Below, piece by piece: positions 23,401 through 36,000 of a stretch of DNA of 64,000 bases. The stretch comes from Odontesthes bonariensis. Lineage: Eukaryota; Chordata; Actinopteri; Atheriniformes; Atherinopsidae. Where the stretch lies: the NCBI RefSeq assembly GCF_027942865.1, contig NC_134529.1:27030760-27094759 (forward strand), read 5' to 3'. Made by a program: the position numbers and the translations under genes. Each line of letters starts with the position of its first letter. Position 1 is the stretch's first letter. Below the pieces are notes generated by a model. The model saw only the letters and a program-made list of their open reading frames with translations. It was not told where the DNA came from and searched no databases.

Positions 23401-26400
23401 ACCATCTCTCTCTCGCTCTCTGTGTGTATGTATATATATAAATATATATGTGTAGCCTACAAAAGATTTCTCATGAGGAACGTAGAAAATAGGTCAGCTT
23501 GGCATGAAAGTAGAATCAGACGATGTATTTCAGAGAATTCTGAAGCTTGAACAGCGGGATCAGAGGGATTACCTTTTCCCTGAGAAAGCGTTGAACAAGT
23601 TAAATCCAGTAAGAACATTTCACTCGTTGTGTGGCTCTCGTGCTTTATTATATAACTGTCTTGTTGCAAGTGAAAGAAATCGGCCATTAAGAAAGAAAGC
23701 ATTTGACACATCTCAGTGATGACATCACAGTTCCTCTTCTCATTGGCTGTTCAACCCTGGGTAGTCTGCAGGCAGACTGGACATTTTGCAGTTTCTCATT
23801 GGGTACACCAAACGTGAAATAAGAGAAGTCTGATCTAACAGCTCTGGGATGAATTGTCCCTTCGTGGCAGTTCCACCGGACATCGGCTTGTACGGACTTA
23901 AAAGTACGACCATTTTGGAAGCTTCCATTCCTGCTTATATTTCATTCTATTGGCTCTCCACCAACTTCCTGATACTAGTAGCCTATTAGCTACAAAAACA
24001 TGAAGAGATGTCATTACCCTGTGTCATTCAGGCCTGGTTGAACAATGATTTGTGATAATCACTTTCTAGGATAATTTGGCATTTGAACCAATGAGCAGAA
24101 TTTTCTTCATCTTCAAATATCACCTGAAGACAAACCTCTTTTAAAAGTTCTCATTGACAAGACAAAATGTGCTTTCTCCCTGTCCCTTTGTAGTTCTTTA
24201 TATTCCTGTAACTTCTGTATATGTGTTAGTGAAATACAGAAAACAAAGCACTCCTTAATCACCTGTGGCCTTCCTGATCCTCTAAGACTAAATGTTCTAA
24301 ATATTTTGCCCATCCTAGAAATGATAATCAAAACTTAAAGTTAAAGTTGGAGTGCTTTTCCAACAGTAAGCGTTCTTTGTTTCTGAATGTTACCTCTTTG
24401 GCTTGCTCTCGCTCTGATGCCTCCCCAGCCAGCTCCACAGCTGTGTCACTTTGAACGTTGTCCTCTCCAGTCTGACCGTCCATGCTGTGCTCCTTCCTCT
24501 CGGCCGAGTCGGGCTGCTCTTCATCCTCGCCTTCACCTTCCTCATCCTCCTGTGAATCCCAACAGGAAGACCCAGAGCAAAGTCTGTCTCAACAGTTTCT
24601 GTGTTGCTCATACAAAACGCACTCCTTAGTTTCCCTCCATACCTTTGGTTTGTCTTCTTGGTTGTTTGTTCCAGTCATGTCCTTCTCTCTCTCTGCACTC
24701 TCTCTCTCCTCTTCCTCCTTTTCTTCATCTTCATCAGCGGCGACCTCATCCCCTTCAGCTTTGTTGTCCCCGTCCTCCTCCTCAGTTTTGGGCTCCTGAT
24801 TATTTTCTTCTTCAGGATGGTTCTCATCCAGCTCCTGCACTTCCTGTTCCCCCTCTCCTCCGTTTCCATCTTCTTCCTCTTTCATGTTTTGGTCCACGGC
24901 TTTGTCATCGATGTCAAATGGATTCTCATCTGAAAATTTAAAAAAAAGTATGCTTCTGAATGTGTCGATTCCAACCATGCCATGATGTGTGTGTTATCTG
25001 GTGGCTTCACAAAGGAAGCCTCGACCCCGACAGCCTCCATGGCCACCCTTCCAGAGTCTGGTTCTGCCAGAGGTTTCTTCCTGTTAAAAGGGAGTCGTTC
25101 CTCTCCACAGTCGTCTCAGGCACGCTCAGGACGGGAGATTGGACTGAAGACAAGTTTCTGTGCAATCTGTTGGTTTCCCTAGCTAGGAAATTGTTTTTGA
25201 ATTGGCTCTATATGAACGAATTGGATTATTTTATGAATAATTATGATTACAATGAATTGAATTCCAATTGGCTTGAATTGGACTTTATTATTTAAGTGCC
25301 TTGAGATGACATTTGTTGTATTTGGCGCTATAGAAATAAAAATGAATTGAATGGAATTGAATTGAAATGAGTGCAGCAGCAGGTCTCACCGTCACTCTTG
25401 CCATCTTCATCTCCAGCCTCTTCATTCGGGTCCAGGTTCAGGTCCTCGGGCAGCTCCATGGACTCCGGCTCGGGCATCTTGTTCTGCTGACCGTGATAAG
25501 GGTCCACTTCATTCTCATCAAACTCCCTCTGGGAATCAACAAGAGTGAAGATCAGTCATTACTGAGGAAGCCAAACATCATGCGATTAAAGCAGAATGAA
25601 GCTGGGATATTTATCACATGTTGCAGTTTTTTTTGTTGTAACTGATGCTGGTCTCTTACTTTGACATGCTGGATGACTCGGGTCAGTCCTTAATCCCACT
25701 CAATTTTTTTCTGTAAAACCATTCCTACTGGGGTCTTGACTGAAATGTTTGGTTGTGTTTTAGCTTCACTGGCGTGATGATAACCAACCTCACTTATCCG
25801 TGAAGCTTGAAGATCTCTCAAATTTGACCTCTCTACACAACTATATGGGTGAGACTAGTCACTAGGTTTCTCTAAATGGTTGACGATGATATTTCATAGA
25901 GCCGGCATATTTTTTTTTACTGACAGATTCAATTTGATTCACACATCAAGTCAGTCCAGCTCTTTTCGTCTGAGGGGCCTCTTTGTGTCCTCGTACCGTG
26001 ACCACTGCTCATCAAGACCTAACGTTGCTGTCATATAATCCCAGTTACCATGGCAATGCCTTAGCTTCCCACTCAGTTTAGCCCGGTGATCTAATGACCA
26101 CAGCTGTTAGAGCCGGGCTTCTTACCTCGTCTCCTTGTTCATTAATCTGCTCCTTTTCTTCGTCGCACATCTCTTCGTTCTGGTCCTGATTCTTCTTGTC
26201 TTTGTTGGGGTCTGCTGTGTCCAAGTTACCATCTTTGGCAACCAGCTCTGATTCCCCCTTGGGAAAATCCACCATTGACAAAAGTGTTATGCAACGGTTA
26301 TAAAAGTCATTCACAAAAAAGAGAAAACACACACATAAGTAAGAGCATTGAATGCTGCTCCATGTTAGTTTTTGTAATGTTGTGGAGGTACCTGATCCAT

Positions 26401-29400
26401 GCCCTGTCCAGACTCCTCCTCCTCGTCACTTCCTTCCTCCCCCTCCTCCTCATCATCATCGCCCCACATTCTCTCATCCAGGGTGTCCGTCTGACCTTCT
26501 CCCAGGTCTCCCATCTTTTTCTCCAGGTCATCCTCACCCTCTTTATCGGAATGCTCGTCTTCATCTGGAATTGATCATAAAGAGGAAAATCAACTCATCA
26601 GTATTCCTGGAAAGAGAAATTCTCCTGCCTCTAGCTTCCATATTAAACCACATATGACACAAGAAAGGAAAGAAGGAGCTTCTGTTGACCTCCTTCATCA
26701 ACCTTTTTGCTCAGAGTTAAACAGACCTTGTTCATTTTCATCTTGATCATGAATCTGGCCATCAAAGTCTTCTGACATTTCAATGGCATTGTCTTCTGAC
26801 GGGATGTCCCCCTTATCCTTTGGCTCTTCTTTTTCCTGGCCCTCCTGGAGGGTGTCCTCCACCTGGAGGAAGAATAGATCACAGCCAGTTTCATGAGAGA
26901 AGCGAAGAGTGAAATAATCTGAAATGATGCCGAAGCAATGCCAAATGCCATCTTGTGATTTTCTTGGTGAAAAGACACAAAAACTGTGTTTTTCTGTCAG
27001 TTGTGGAGAGAAAAGAATTTGACACTTTGTTCTAAGGCTCCAAAGCACGATGCCAGAATTTTCAAGTCGTTTTTTTCTACCTATCATGACTCTAAAGAAA
27101 TTTCCATCCTGAAAATGAATTTGGAATTTACAACTTTTGCTTATGCTGCAACTATAGACACAGCCAGCAAATGACCAAAAATTTAAGATTTAAGAATTTA
27201 AGATGACTGAGCAGAAGTAATAAGAAGCATATTTTTAATGCAATGCAACTTTAATGCAATGGAAATGTATTATCCCATACTACAAACTTAAAAAGCTTGT
27301 GCTGTGCAGCATGGAGGTTCCATGTGAACTTTGCTTGTTCTCCCTGTGCCTACATCATTTTTGCTTTTTTCCCCTTATAGAACTCTGGTTCTCTATCACA
27401 GTCTGCTAAAGCTAAAGTCTTTCATCACCTGGTCTTCATTCTCAATCTTGTCACTGACGTCTTTGGAGCCATCGCCTTCTCCGATACCACCGCCCTCGTA
27501 GTCGTGAAACTCGGTGCTGCCTTCTCCATCCCCGCCGGCCATCAGCTCCTGAGGCAGGCAGAATCCCTGAAGAGGAAACCACAACAACCGGTCAGTCGTC
27601 CCTAATGGCTTACATTTGTGTTCATGGCATGCATTTTCATTATTTTCTGTTCTATGGAGTGTGTACCTTCTGAGCGAGCTCGGTGAAGATGCTGGCCAGG
27701 ACAGACAGCAGTTTGCCTGTGCTTCTGTGTACTCCCAGTGAAACAGCCAGATAGTAACGCACCAGGTCCGAGTAAATGCCCAGAAGAGGTTCGAGACGTA
27801 TAAACATCCTGCATGCCTCGTTTACCTCCTGTACACAGGCAGCAACCAGAAGACACATTTTAAAGCAAGTGGAAAAATATATATTAGAAATGACAATATA
27901 TTCCACATCAAGATTAAATCCGGGAATCAAAACATAATATAAGACGGTCATAGTCTGCCATTTATTATGATAGAGGTGGAGAATTAAGAAGAAGAAAGCT
28001 CTTAAAAAAGCTATTATAACAATGTTGGATGAGACATCACTACGAACGACTCTACATATGGATATTTCAATGTAATAATAAGTCAATATTAATAATGAAC
28101 ATCAAACTTATATCGCGCTTTTTTGGACAATCAAAGACGTTTAACACGTGCAAAAAAAACCCCCAAAACATTATGTGTGAGTTTAAGACTACATATCCCA
28201 ATAAAATCCTTCTGCTTTACGGTACAGTGTTGCAGATCGTACGCGTGCAGGTGCTGTTGATACCTCAAGCTGTGTTGGTTGACAGGAGTCTCTGTGTCTC
28301 CTCAGGCAGGTCAGCAACCGCTCCACCCTGACAACAACATCTCCAACAGACAGAGCCTCCACCTCAGCCTCCAGCTCCTCCCCCAGGAGTCGGGTCAGGT
28401 GACCCGGCTTCAGCAAGTCCTCCGCAGACTCCTCCTTCTCCTCTTCAGCGTCATCTGAATCATCGAATAAGAGAAAATCTCAGTGGGAAATCTGTTTTAA
28501 AGAACATTTAGTGTATCACATTGTATCTAAGGTGATGGCCTACTTCATTATAACAACCATTAAAAACAGCAGTGTGTTCTAAAGTGAATCCTTCCAGGTA
28601 ACTTTGGATCAGAACTTTGGACCGGTCTTCCTGGGAAGTGCTTAAACTCGTCCCATTGTCAGGATATCTAGTTTAAATGCCTCTCCGGTAGTTATTTCAC
28701 AGCATCTGATAGATCCACATCAAAAGTTTGTCGTCAGCACGTGCAGCATATTTACATGGAGGGCATCACTGTGCTGAATAACTCAAAGACTTCGCTTCGA
28801 CGGATCTGGCTTCTCCAGACTGGCAGCCGGACACTCTTCCTCATGAGCTACAGCCAACCCTGATGTACTGAAAACCCTGGTGCTGCTACTGATGTGTGCA
28901 TCTGAAAGCCAACGTTTCAGACAGTTCCCTTTTTCATAGCTAGATCTTCTATGAATGTGGATGACCGGCCCGAGGCTGCTGCTATTCGGATGGAGCTAAT
29001 AAGCAGCATATCAGTATTGTGCACTTGCTTGTATCAGTCCCCACTGGAAGGAACTAAAGTTAGAGCAGGGTTTGAGAATTCCCTGTACTGGTATGGCAGA
29101 CATTACTGCTGGCTTTAAAAGCATTATTCTAGCACAGAGATACTCATTGCGCGGCTCGCGAGCCACATGCGGCTCCTCAAGCTTTAATTGGCGGCTCGCA
29201 CTCGCATGGTAGCTTATAACAATATGGTAACAATTATAATAAATTTTTTCAAATAACATACAGCGAATACTGCACAGTATTAAGTATAGTTTTTGTAGTA
29301 TTAAGTATTTTTATAAAGTATTAATTAAGGCTTAATGGTGTTTCCTAAAGGGGGCTCTGTTAAACCTGGCAACACAGCCCGCTTAAACCACCTCACACTT

Positions 29401-32400
29401 GACCGCAGAGCACGCTAGCTCCTTTAGCCAGAGTGAGATGCAGGCGCAATGGATCGGTTTTTAATCAAAAAAGGGTGAAAACCAGCATAAAAACCAAACG
29501 AAAATCAGCATGAAGACGCCAGAGAGGGGACAAGCAGGCAAATGTCAGGTGTACCGCGAGATGCAGGCGCAATGGATCGGTTTTAATAAAAAAAAAATAC
29601 AAATACAACATGAAGAAAGTCAAGGACATGCACGCCAACTCCCAGTATTAAGGTAAATGTGGTCTTAATTGAAAATGTATTGGCTGTGTTGTTTCTTTTT
29701 CTGTGGGATGTTTTATATTAAGAAATGCATATTTGCAAAAGGGGACTCAGTATGTTGTGGTAAAAGTGGCTCTTCCCTTGATTTTGCTCTGCCAATGTGG
29801 CTCTGGTGAAAAAAATAGTGAGTATCACTGCTCTAACCTCTCTTCACATCTTCATGTTGTTCTCTTTGCGGCTCTCTCTCACTTCTCTTCACAAGCGCCT
29901 GCACAGCACACAGCACTGTGTTTATGTTGGCCTCCAGGTCGGCAGAGAACTGCGTACTGAACGGATGCTGATGATCTGGAAAGAAAGTAAAGAGGTCAAA
30001 TGTTGTCTGTCAAGAAGTCATATTTGAGGGAATGATGGCTATTGGTTAGTGGCACATGTACCTGTGTGTTGGTGTCCCAGGGAGAGCAGCTGGGTCTTCC
30101 AGGTGGTGAAGTCTGTGATGCAAGCCTCCGCCTGTCCCCGAATATATCCGAGGCTCTCGGTTATGGCTGGCTGACTGTCCACGCTGCCCACACACATGGC
30201 CGGGGTGAAGAGCTGCTCCACACTGAGCATTTGAGCCGCCACAGCTCCCAGCTGTTCAAAGGCCAAACTGCAGGTGGTGAAATTGCTCCTGTGGATAAGA
30301 ACACAGTGTTGTTGCAGCCGCCCATAGCTTATGTTACTGCTTCTTCAGATTTCAAAGTGTTTGAGTTTTACCATGTGTAGAGAATCCTCTCAGAGGCCTG
30401 CTGTGCCACAGAGCTCAGGTCCTTCTTCAGGCCCTGGGTCTGCTTCAGCATCTCAGAGACACGCTGGTGGAGTTGGGTCCATGCGGCGTCTCCCCTCCTC
30501 ATCAGGCAGCCAGGGGGTTGATGCTGGGCTGCCAGAGGGGATGGGCACTTCAGAGTGTGCTGCCTGCAGCTGCTCATCTGCTCCTGCTGCTGGGGGTCTT
30601 CAGGACAGCACTGGAGCAACCAGGACAGCTGCTGTAAAAGGGTGGCACACTGGGAAGCCAGGGCCTGTCCTCTGCAGATCCAGTCCCGGAGAGAGTCCTG
30701 GGGCGGAAGGGTGCAGCCTGGGTCTTCACTGTGGGTCTGAAGGTGGACCTTAAGACTCTGGACATTGTTTGTTAACCTCCTGAGTAACATTGGACAAGGA
30801 AAGACAGTGGAAAATGTTAAAGTGACAAACGGACACTGAGGATAAACACCCATGAACATAATCCAGCCATGCTGTCATGTTGTGTCGTGCCATCACACAA
30901 TGAGCTTTTGAGAGGAATGCAAAGACGTATGTGAGCAATAATACCGAACAAGTTGTACATGCTTTGACAGCAAGGAATGATCGATGCAAGGACTAATGCT
31001 GCATCCGATGTGCTCAGAACTACAAATCTTTTTCATAGGGCTGGGCGAGTTAACTCGTTAATTATTTAACGCCAATAAATATTTTATCGCGCATTAGCGC
31101 AGTTTAAAAAAAAATTAAATAAAAAAATTACCGCCCCAAAGTATTTTTTGGGGCTTTTGTGCCTTTCATGGATAGGAAAGTTCAGCGAGACAGGAAGCAG
31201 GGGGCAGAGAGAGGGGGAACGACACGCAGCACCCCTGTTTTATTATTTATTTTATTATTGTAAAAGTCTGTTGCTCACAGGCTTTAAAAACGTCTAAACT
31301 GAGCCTTTGGTAGATGGAACACTACTCATTCCATGAAAACAGGCTTACATAAACCACACCTGAAATGAGATGCTCGAGTGTACGCACAGCTGGATTTTTC
31401 TTAGGACTGTGCTCGTGCTTCATTTTTCCATTACCTCTTGGTATTTCTCGTTAGTTCAAAACTTAGACATGAAATAAAGACATGGTGCACTTGGGAGTAG
31501 ATTTACCTGAGGGAGACCCACTGCTCGGTGAGCTGGGCCAGTTGCCCTTTCTGTCTGAGCAGCAGCTTAAAAAGGTGAGAGGAGAAACCTCTGCAGCGAT
31601 CTATGTTCCCAACGCCCACCTCCTAAAACCAAACAGAAATGCACATTTCAGATTGCAATAGGAACTATCGGTAGTAATCAATGGCTTTCACGGGTTGGTT
31701 TCATTGGGTGAAGTAGTAAATGTTCAAAGCTTTTCTCCCACCAGGCCAGCAGCCTCTTACTTTAGTGGCATGTTGCAGAGCAGTCTGCAGGGCGGTTCTC
31801 CTGGCCCACGAGCGATAGAAGTACTTCTCACATCCATCCCATGCTGCCAATATTTCTGTAAACAACCTACAACAAGAAGAATGCAGATAAACCTACACAG
31901 GACAGATCTAAAAACCCGTTTCACAGAAATGACACAGCTCTTATTTGAAGTTTAAGACAGATTAAATGCTACTGAAACGCAGACACTGATCTCTGCAAAT
32001 GCCACTTGTGGCTATGCAATGGCTGTCCAACTATCACACTTGTTTCGAGACTTTTTTTCTGGGATAAGAGCATAAAGGTATGTTTTTAGGATTATCTTTT
32101 CATTGTTTTTCCTTGGTTCTTTTTGCTCATCCTAATAAAAAGCCCAGCAGGTGTTTTTAAGTAAATATTACATTTTGTCGATGAGAATAAACGCTAAGTT
32201 AGACAGTGGTTAGTGACTGTATGAATAGGTTCTGTTTACATGCTCTCAGCCGGCTCCTGGTTCTTCACAGCCGACAGAGCGATGGTCAAATCCAGTGGCT
32301 GCAGACAGAGGGTTTGCTTTGGGTCTGACGCTCTGTTCCAAATGAGGCCTTTCCGATATGATAGACCTGGATGGAAAAAAAGAATACAAATGTATGATAA

Positions 32401-33041
32401 GCAACACAAGCGCTCGGATGATGTAAGACGGAGAGGGAAACCCACCTATATCAGCGAGCATCTTGAACAGGTCGGACAGAGCTCTCTGCTTCTGCTGCAG
32501 GATGTGCTTGACCTCCGTCTTCTGCTTCTCTTTCTCTGCTGTTGTGTCGATGGTGAGGCTCTGCAGGTCCCGCAGGTTGCGGATAAGCTCACCTAAAAGG
32601 AAGAACCAGAGATTGAATTAATGATATATGAATTAAAAGCGAGGTTCATTTCACAAAGAGTCGAGCAACTTTGTGGTAGAATACTAAAACTTAAATAAAC
32701 AAGGAATCGTTTCATAAACAAACTCCTAAACAAATTAAACTTGGCTAACTTTGTATTAATGTTATTTTTGGCTGACATGAGAATAAAATATGCGAGTGGT
32801 TTGCTAAATCTATTTGTAGTTAACAAAAGGTTGGAGCTTTGTTGGGTAGAAATACATGAGAGAGAACGAGTGTCACGAGGCTGTTGTGGAAAGTCAGCTT
32901 TACAGGAGAAACATTAACATCCCACGGGTATGAAAGGTTAGCCCTCACCCTTATTCAGAAAGTCAGGATACAGCACACAAGACATTTAACACCACTTCAG
33001 ACTTAGTTGAACAAGCACACATAATTTTAGTTTTAATGTGC

Positions 33042-33074
<33 letters not shown>

Positions 33075-36000
33075 ATCACAGTAAGAAGTGCAGTATGTTG
33101 TTTTTTTTAATACATAGTCTGTTTCCAGAATCTTTATAGGTCTGCACTGAAAGGCCTGCAGCTTACTTTGCGTTGTTCTCATTTTCTCCCTTTTTTCATT
33201 GATTAAAACGGATCCAGCAGCTATGAAAAGACTTCTGAAGAACATAGTCTTTTTCTTAGCACAGAACGGATTCCTATCATCGATGGGACAATGATTCTGA
33301 ATCATAACAGGATCGGTCAACAACTTTCAACATTTGATGTGACAACATGGAGCTTAGCAGCCCGAGACAGTCAGTGCAAACTGAAAAGAACCACACCGTA
33401 ACTCATGCATTTTAAACTAGAAGACAGACAGTTAATCTGCCCAACAGACTGTAATATTAATGTGAGCACAAATGGCTGTTTTACTTGTAAAGTAGTCCAG
33501 GTCTTCAGCCAGTTGAGGCAGCGGCTTTTTCTTTAGCAGCTGGATGCACATCTTTTTCATCTTCCTGGAGAGAACAGGCAGACGTGCCTGTAAAGAAGAA
33601 GCTTCCCTTCCTTCTGGACACTCAATCTGAAAAACATACCAAGTATCTCATGAAAAAAGTTTTCATTTTAGAAACAGGGACACGATGGTGTAAAATAGAG
33701 AGGACTGTGGTTAGGGGAGCCGTACCTGCAGATCTCTGCCCTTTCCAGGCAGGTTGTTCCTCAGCATCCGGTGGACTCGATGGATGGGAGTTTCTTCAGG
33801 GTTCAGGTCTTCACTGTCCAAGCTTGTGCTGCTTCCTTGTTCCACAAGAGCAGGAACACTTGGACTATTCAGAGCCTCCTCAAATTTCTTGACAAACTTA
33901 AAGAGAGTGCTGACAGAAAAGTGAAATAAGGAATAAGTCGGCAGCACCGACTATCAACAATGCTGTGGAGCTTTAAACTGCTAGATTCCAGGATCCTGCT
34001 TGTGTCACATACCGGTGTGTCTTCTCCACTGATTGTTTGACAGACCAGAAACTGACATCATTCCACTTGGAGATCTTGCAAAAGTCCTAAGAACGAGAGT
34101 TTTCATGACAGTGGACCATGGTAATGTGCAGAAACTCTGACATGTATGAAGGAAGTCTGAAAAGTTACAGGTATGTCAAGGGAAAAAAGTTCATTCAAAC
34201 CTTGAGCTCCTTCTCAATGGGCTGTCGGAGCTGAGTGATTTTGGCCTGAACACAGTCAGAGAACTGACTGTAGTATTTATGAAGATTCCACAGAAGATTG
34301 GACAAAGAATCTGTCAAATAAGGCAAGAGTTAATAAGGGTGCAGTCTCTCTAACAAACACAAGCAGGTAGAATGAGATTAGATCTTATTAGGACCTGAAA
34401 CTGTTCTGTGGGTAAAAGGAATTTTCATTGATACACGTCAGTCTTCAGCTTCAGTGAAAGAGGCAGTGGTGCACGAGATGGTCACTTGCCTGACATGTGG
34501 GCATTTATGGTTCAGAACCTTTGGCAACTAATCTACCAATCTGTTACTGTTCACTTAATAATTACTGACAGAAATTTGTTCTTGCATTGAGAAACAACAT
34601 GCTCGTTAGGTGGCTGATATCTGAACCCCACTTTTGTGTCGTTTTTAAATTCTTAAGACAAACATAATGCAAAATAATGTAGGTTGGGTTTAAGAGGAGT
34701 ATCAGAACTAGGGCTGAGTTTGATTTGCCTTCTCTTAAAGTGCAGTCATGCTCCAAAAAGAAATAGTGTTTCATGGTCGGTGTGTAGATGAGGAGCGTGA
34801 TTTCTGAGCACTGATGGCTGACCTTGTCCAGGCTGTTTTGGGAGCAGCAAAAGGTGGCAGTGGAAGCTGAGCAGCATGCTTAGGCGGGTTTGGAACTCGC
34901 CCAGCGTAGAGCCCTCCACAAAGGCTTGGAGAGTGGAGGACACCAGAGACAGGGAGAGGGGCTCGACCTCCTCACCTGCAGAAGATGACCAAAGGGAGGG
35001 GAAAAGCACATTAAAACTCTCCTGTTGTTTTCTGCCTGTGAAGAGTCAAATATCAGAAACTTTGTGTTTCCTTTATTCTGAAACAGATCATTTTCAAACA
35101 ACCACCTATCATTAAATCTCATAAAAGTTGACCGGGGTCAATCTACAGTGGCTGCATCTGTTCAGAAAGATTTTTTAGACATACTAAGCCATGTAAAAAC
35201 AGAAATTCAAATATTTCTTTTTATCTTTAAATGTTTCAAATTGTCTAAAAACATTTGGAAGCATCTGGGTCACCAGCTTGTGTTTCAACAAGCTCACGAT
35301 ATATTTTGCATGTACCTGGATTGCTTTCAGTCCTCTGTTCTTCCAGATATCGCTCCACCAGCTGGTAGACGGGGAACCAGTGTTTGGTGGATTTTTCAGA
35401 GTGCCGCTTCATTGCATTGTCCAAACTGTTCGACCAACAACTACCACACAAAATCGACAGGATACATTCGTGTTATAAGTGACAAATCCACTCAGTAACT
35501 TAGTCACGAAAAAAGGGGAAAAATTCGAACCAGTTAGTTCTATCTAAATAGAAACAGCTTACTTCAGCTCCAGTTTGCGCCACTGGATAATGAGCTGCGT
35601 GACTGCCTCCAGTTCCTTCCGCAGGGAGACAGAGCGGCTGGCGTTATTCTCCCAGTCCTAACGAGGGCAACAAAAAGCAATAGTGACACCCGCAAACACC
35701 AACCTAAAATCTCCGTAACCACATCTTACATCTGGCTGTCAGTGTTTGTAAAATGAATCAGTCATTTTTTTAGAACAGTTAACTAAATCAACATGGTGCG
35801 CAGATCTGACCATGCATGACTAATGAGAATATTGCCAGCAGGCCTCACCTGTGCTTTACCAAGCAGGATTTCCAGACCATTCAGGAACTTTGCCAGTGGG
35901 CTGGCCAGACTGAACGTTATGATCCTCTCCAATACCACAGTAAGCTGGAAACATCAGACATTCGTACACTTTACAGTAGAAAATGAGAGCATTTAATCTT

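Larger units (their letters stand above)
21558..27828 (-). other. mdn1: mdn1 exons 53-65: acidic D/E-rich region
   Basis: Exons 27667-27828, 27429-27566, 26727-26862, 26392-26564, 26126-26257, 25390-25528, 24643-24929, 24394-24549, 23265-23366, 22957-23155, 22642-22815, 22293-22447, 21558-21647; about 680 residues. Long runs of Glu and Asp (DEEEGEEGSDEEEESGQGMD; EEEDGDNKAEGDEVAADEDE) with few hydrophobics mark the disordered acidic tether that lets the MIDAS domain reach the AAA ring. A basic, better conserved island, SFKRKPGQADNERSTGDYNE (exon 62), lies in it and matches human. Six exons have lengths divisible by three with phase-0 borders, so skipping any would keep the frame. Confidence 0.93.

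Noticed and set aside
24589-24978. Plus-strand Ser/Pro-rich and Leu-rich frames over 24.4-24.9 kb
   Set aside because: Antisense shadows of the Glu/Asp-rich mdn1 exons, where GAR codons leave the other strand open.
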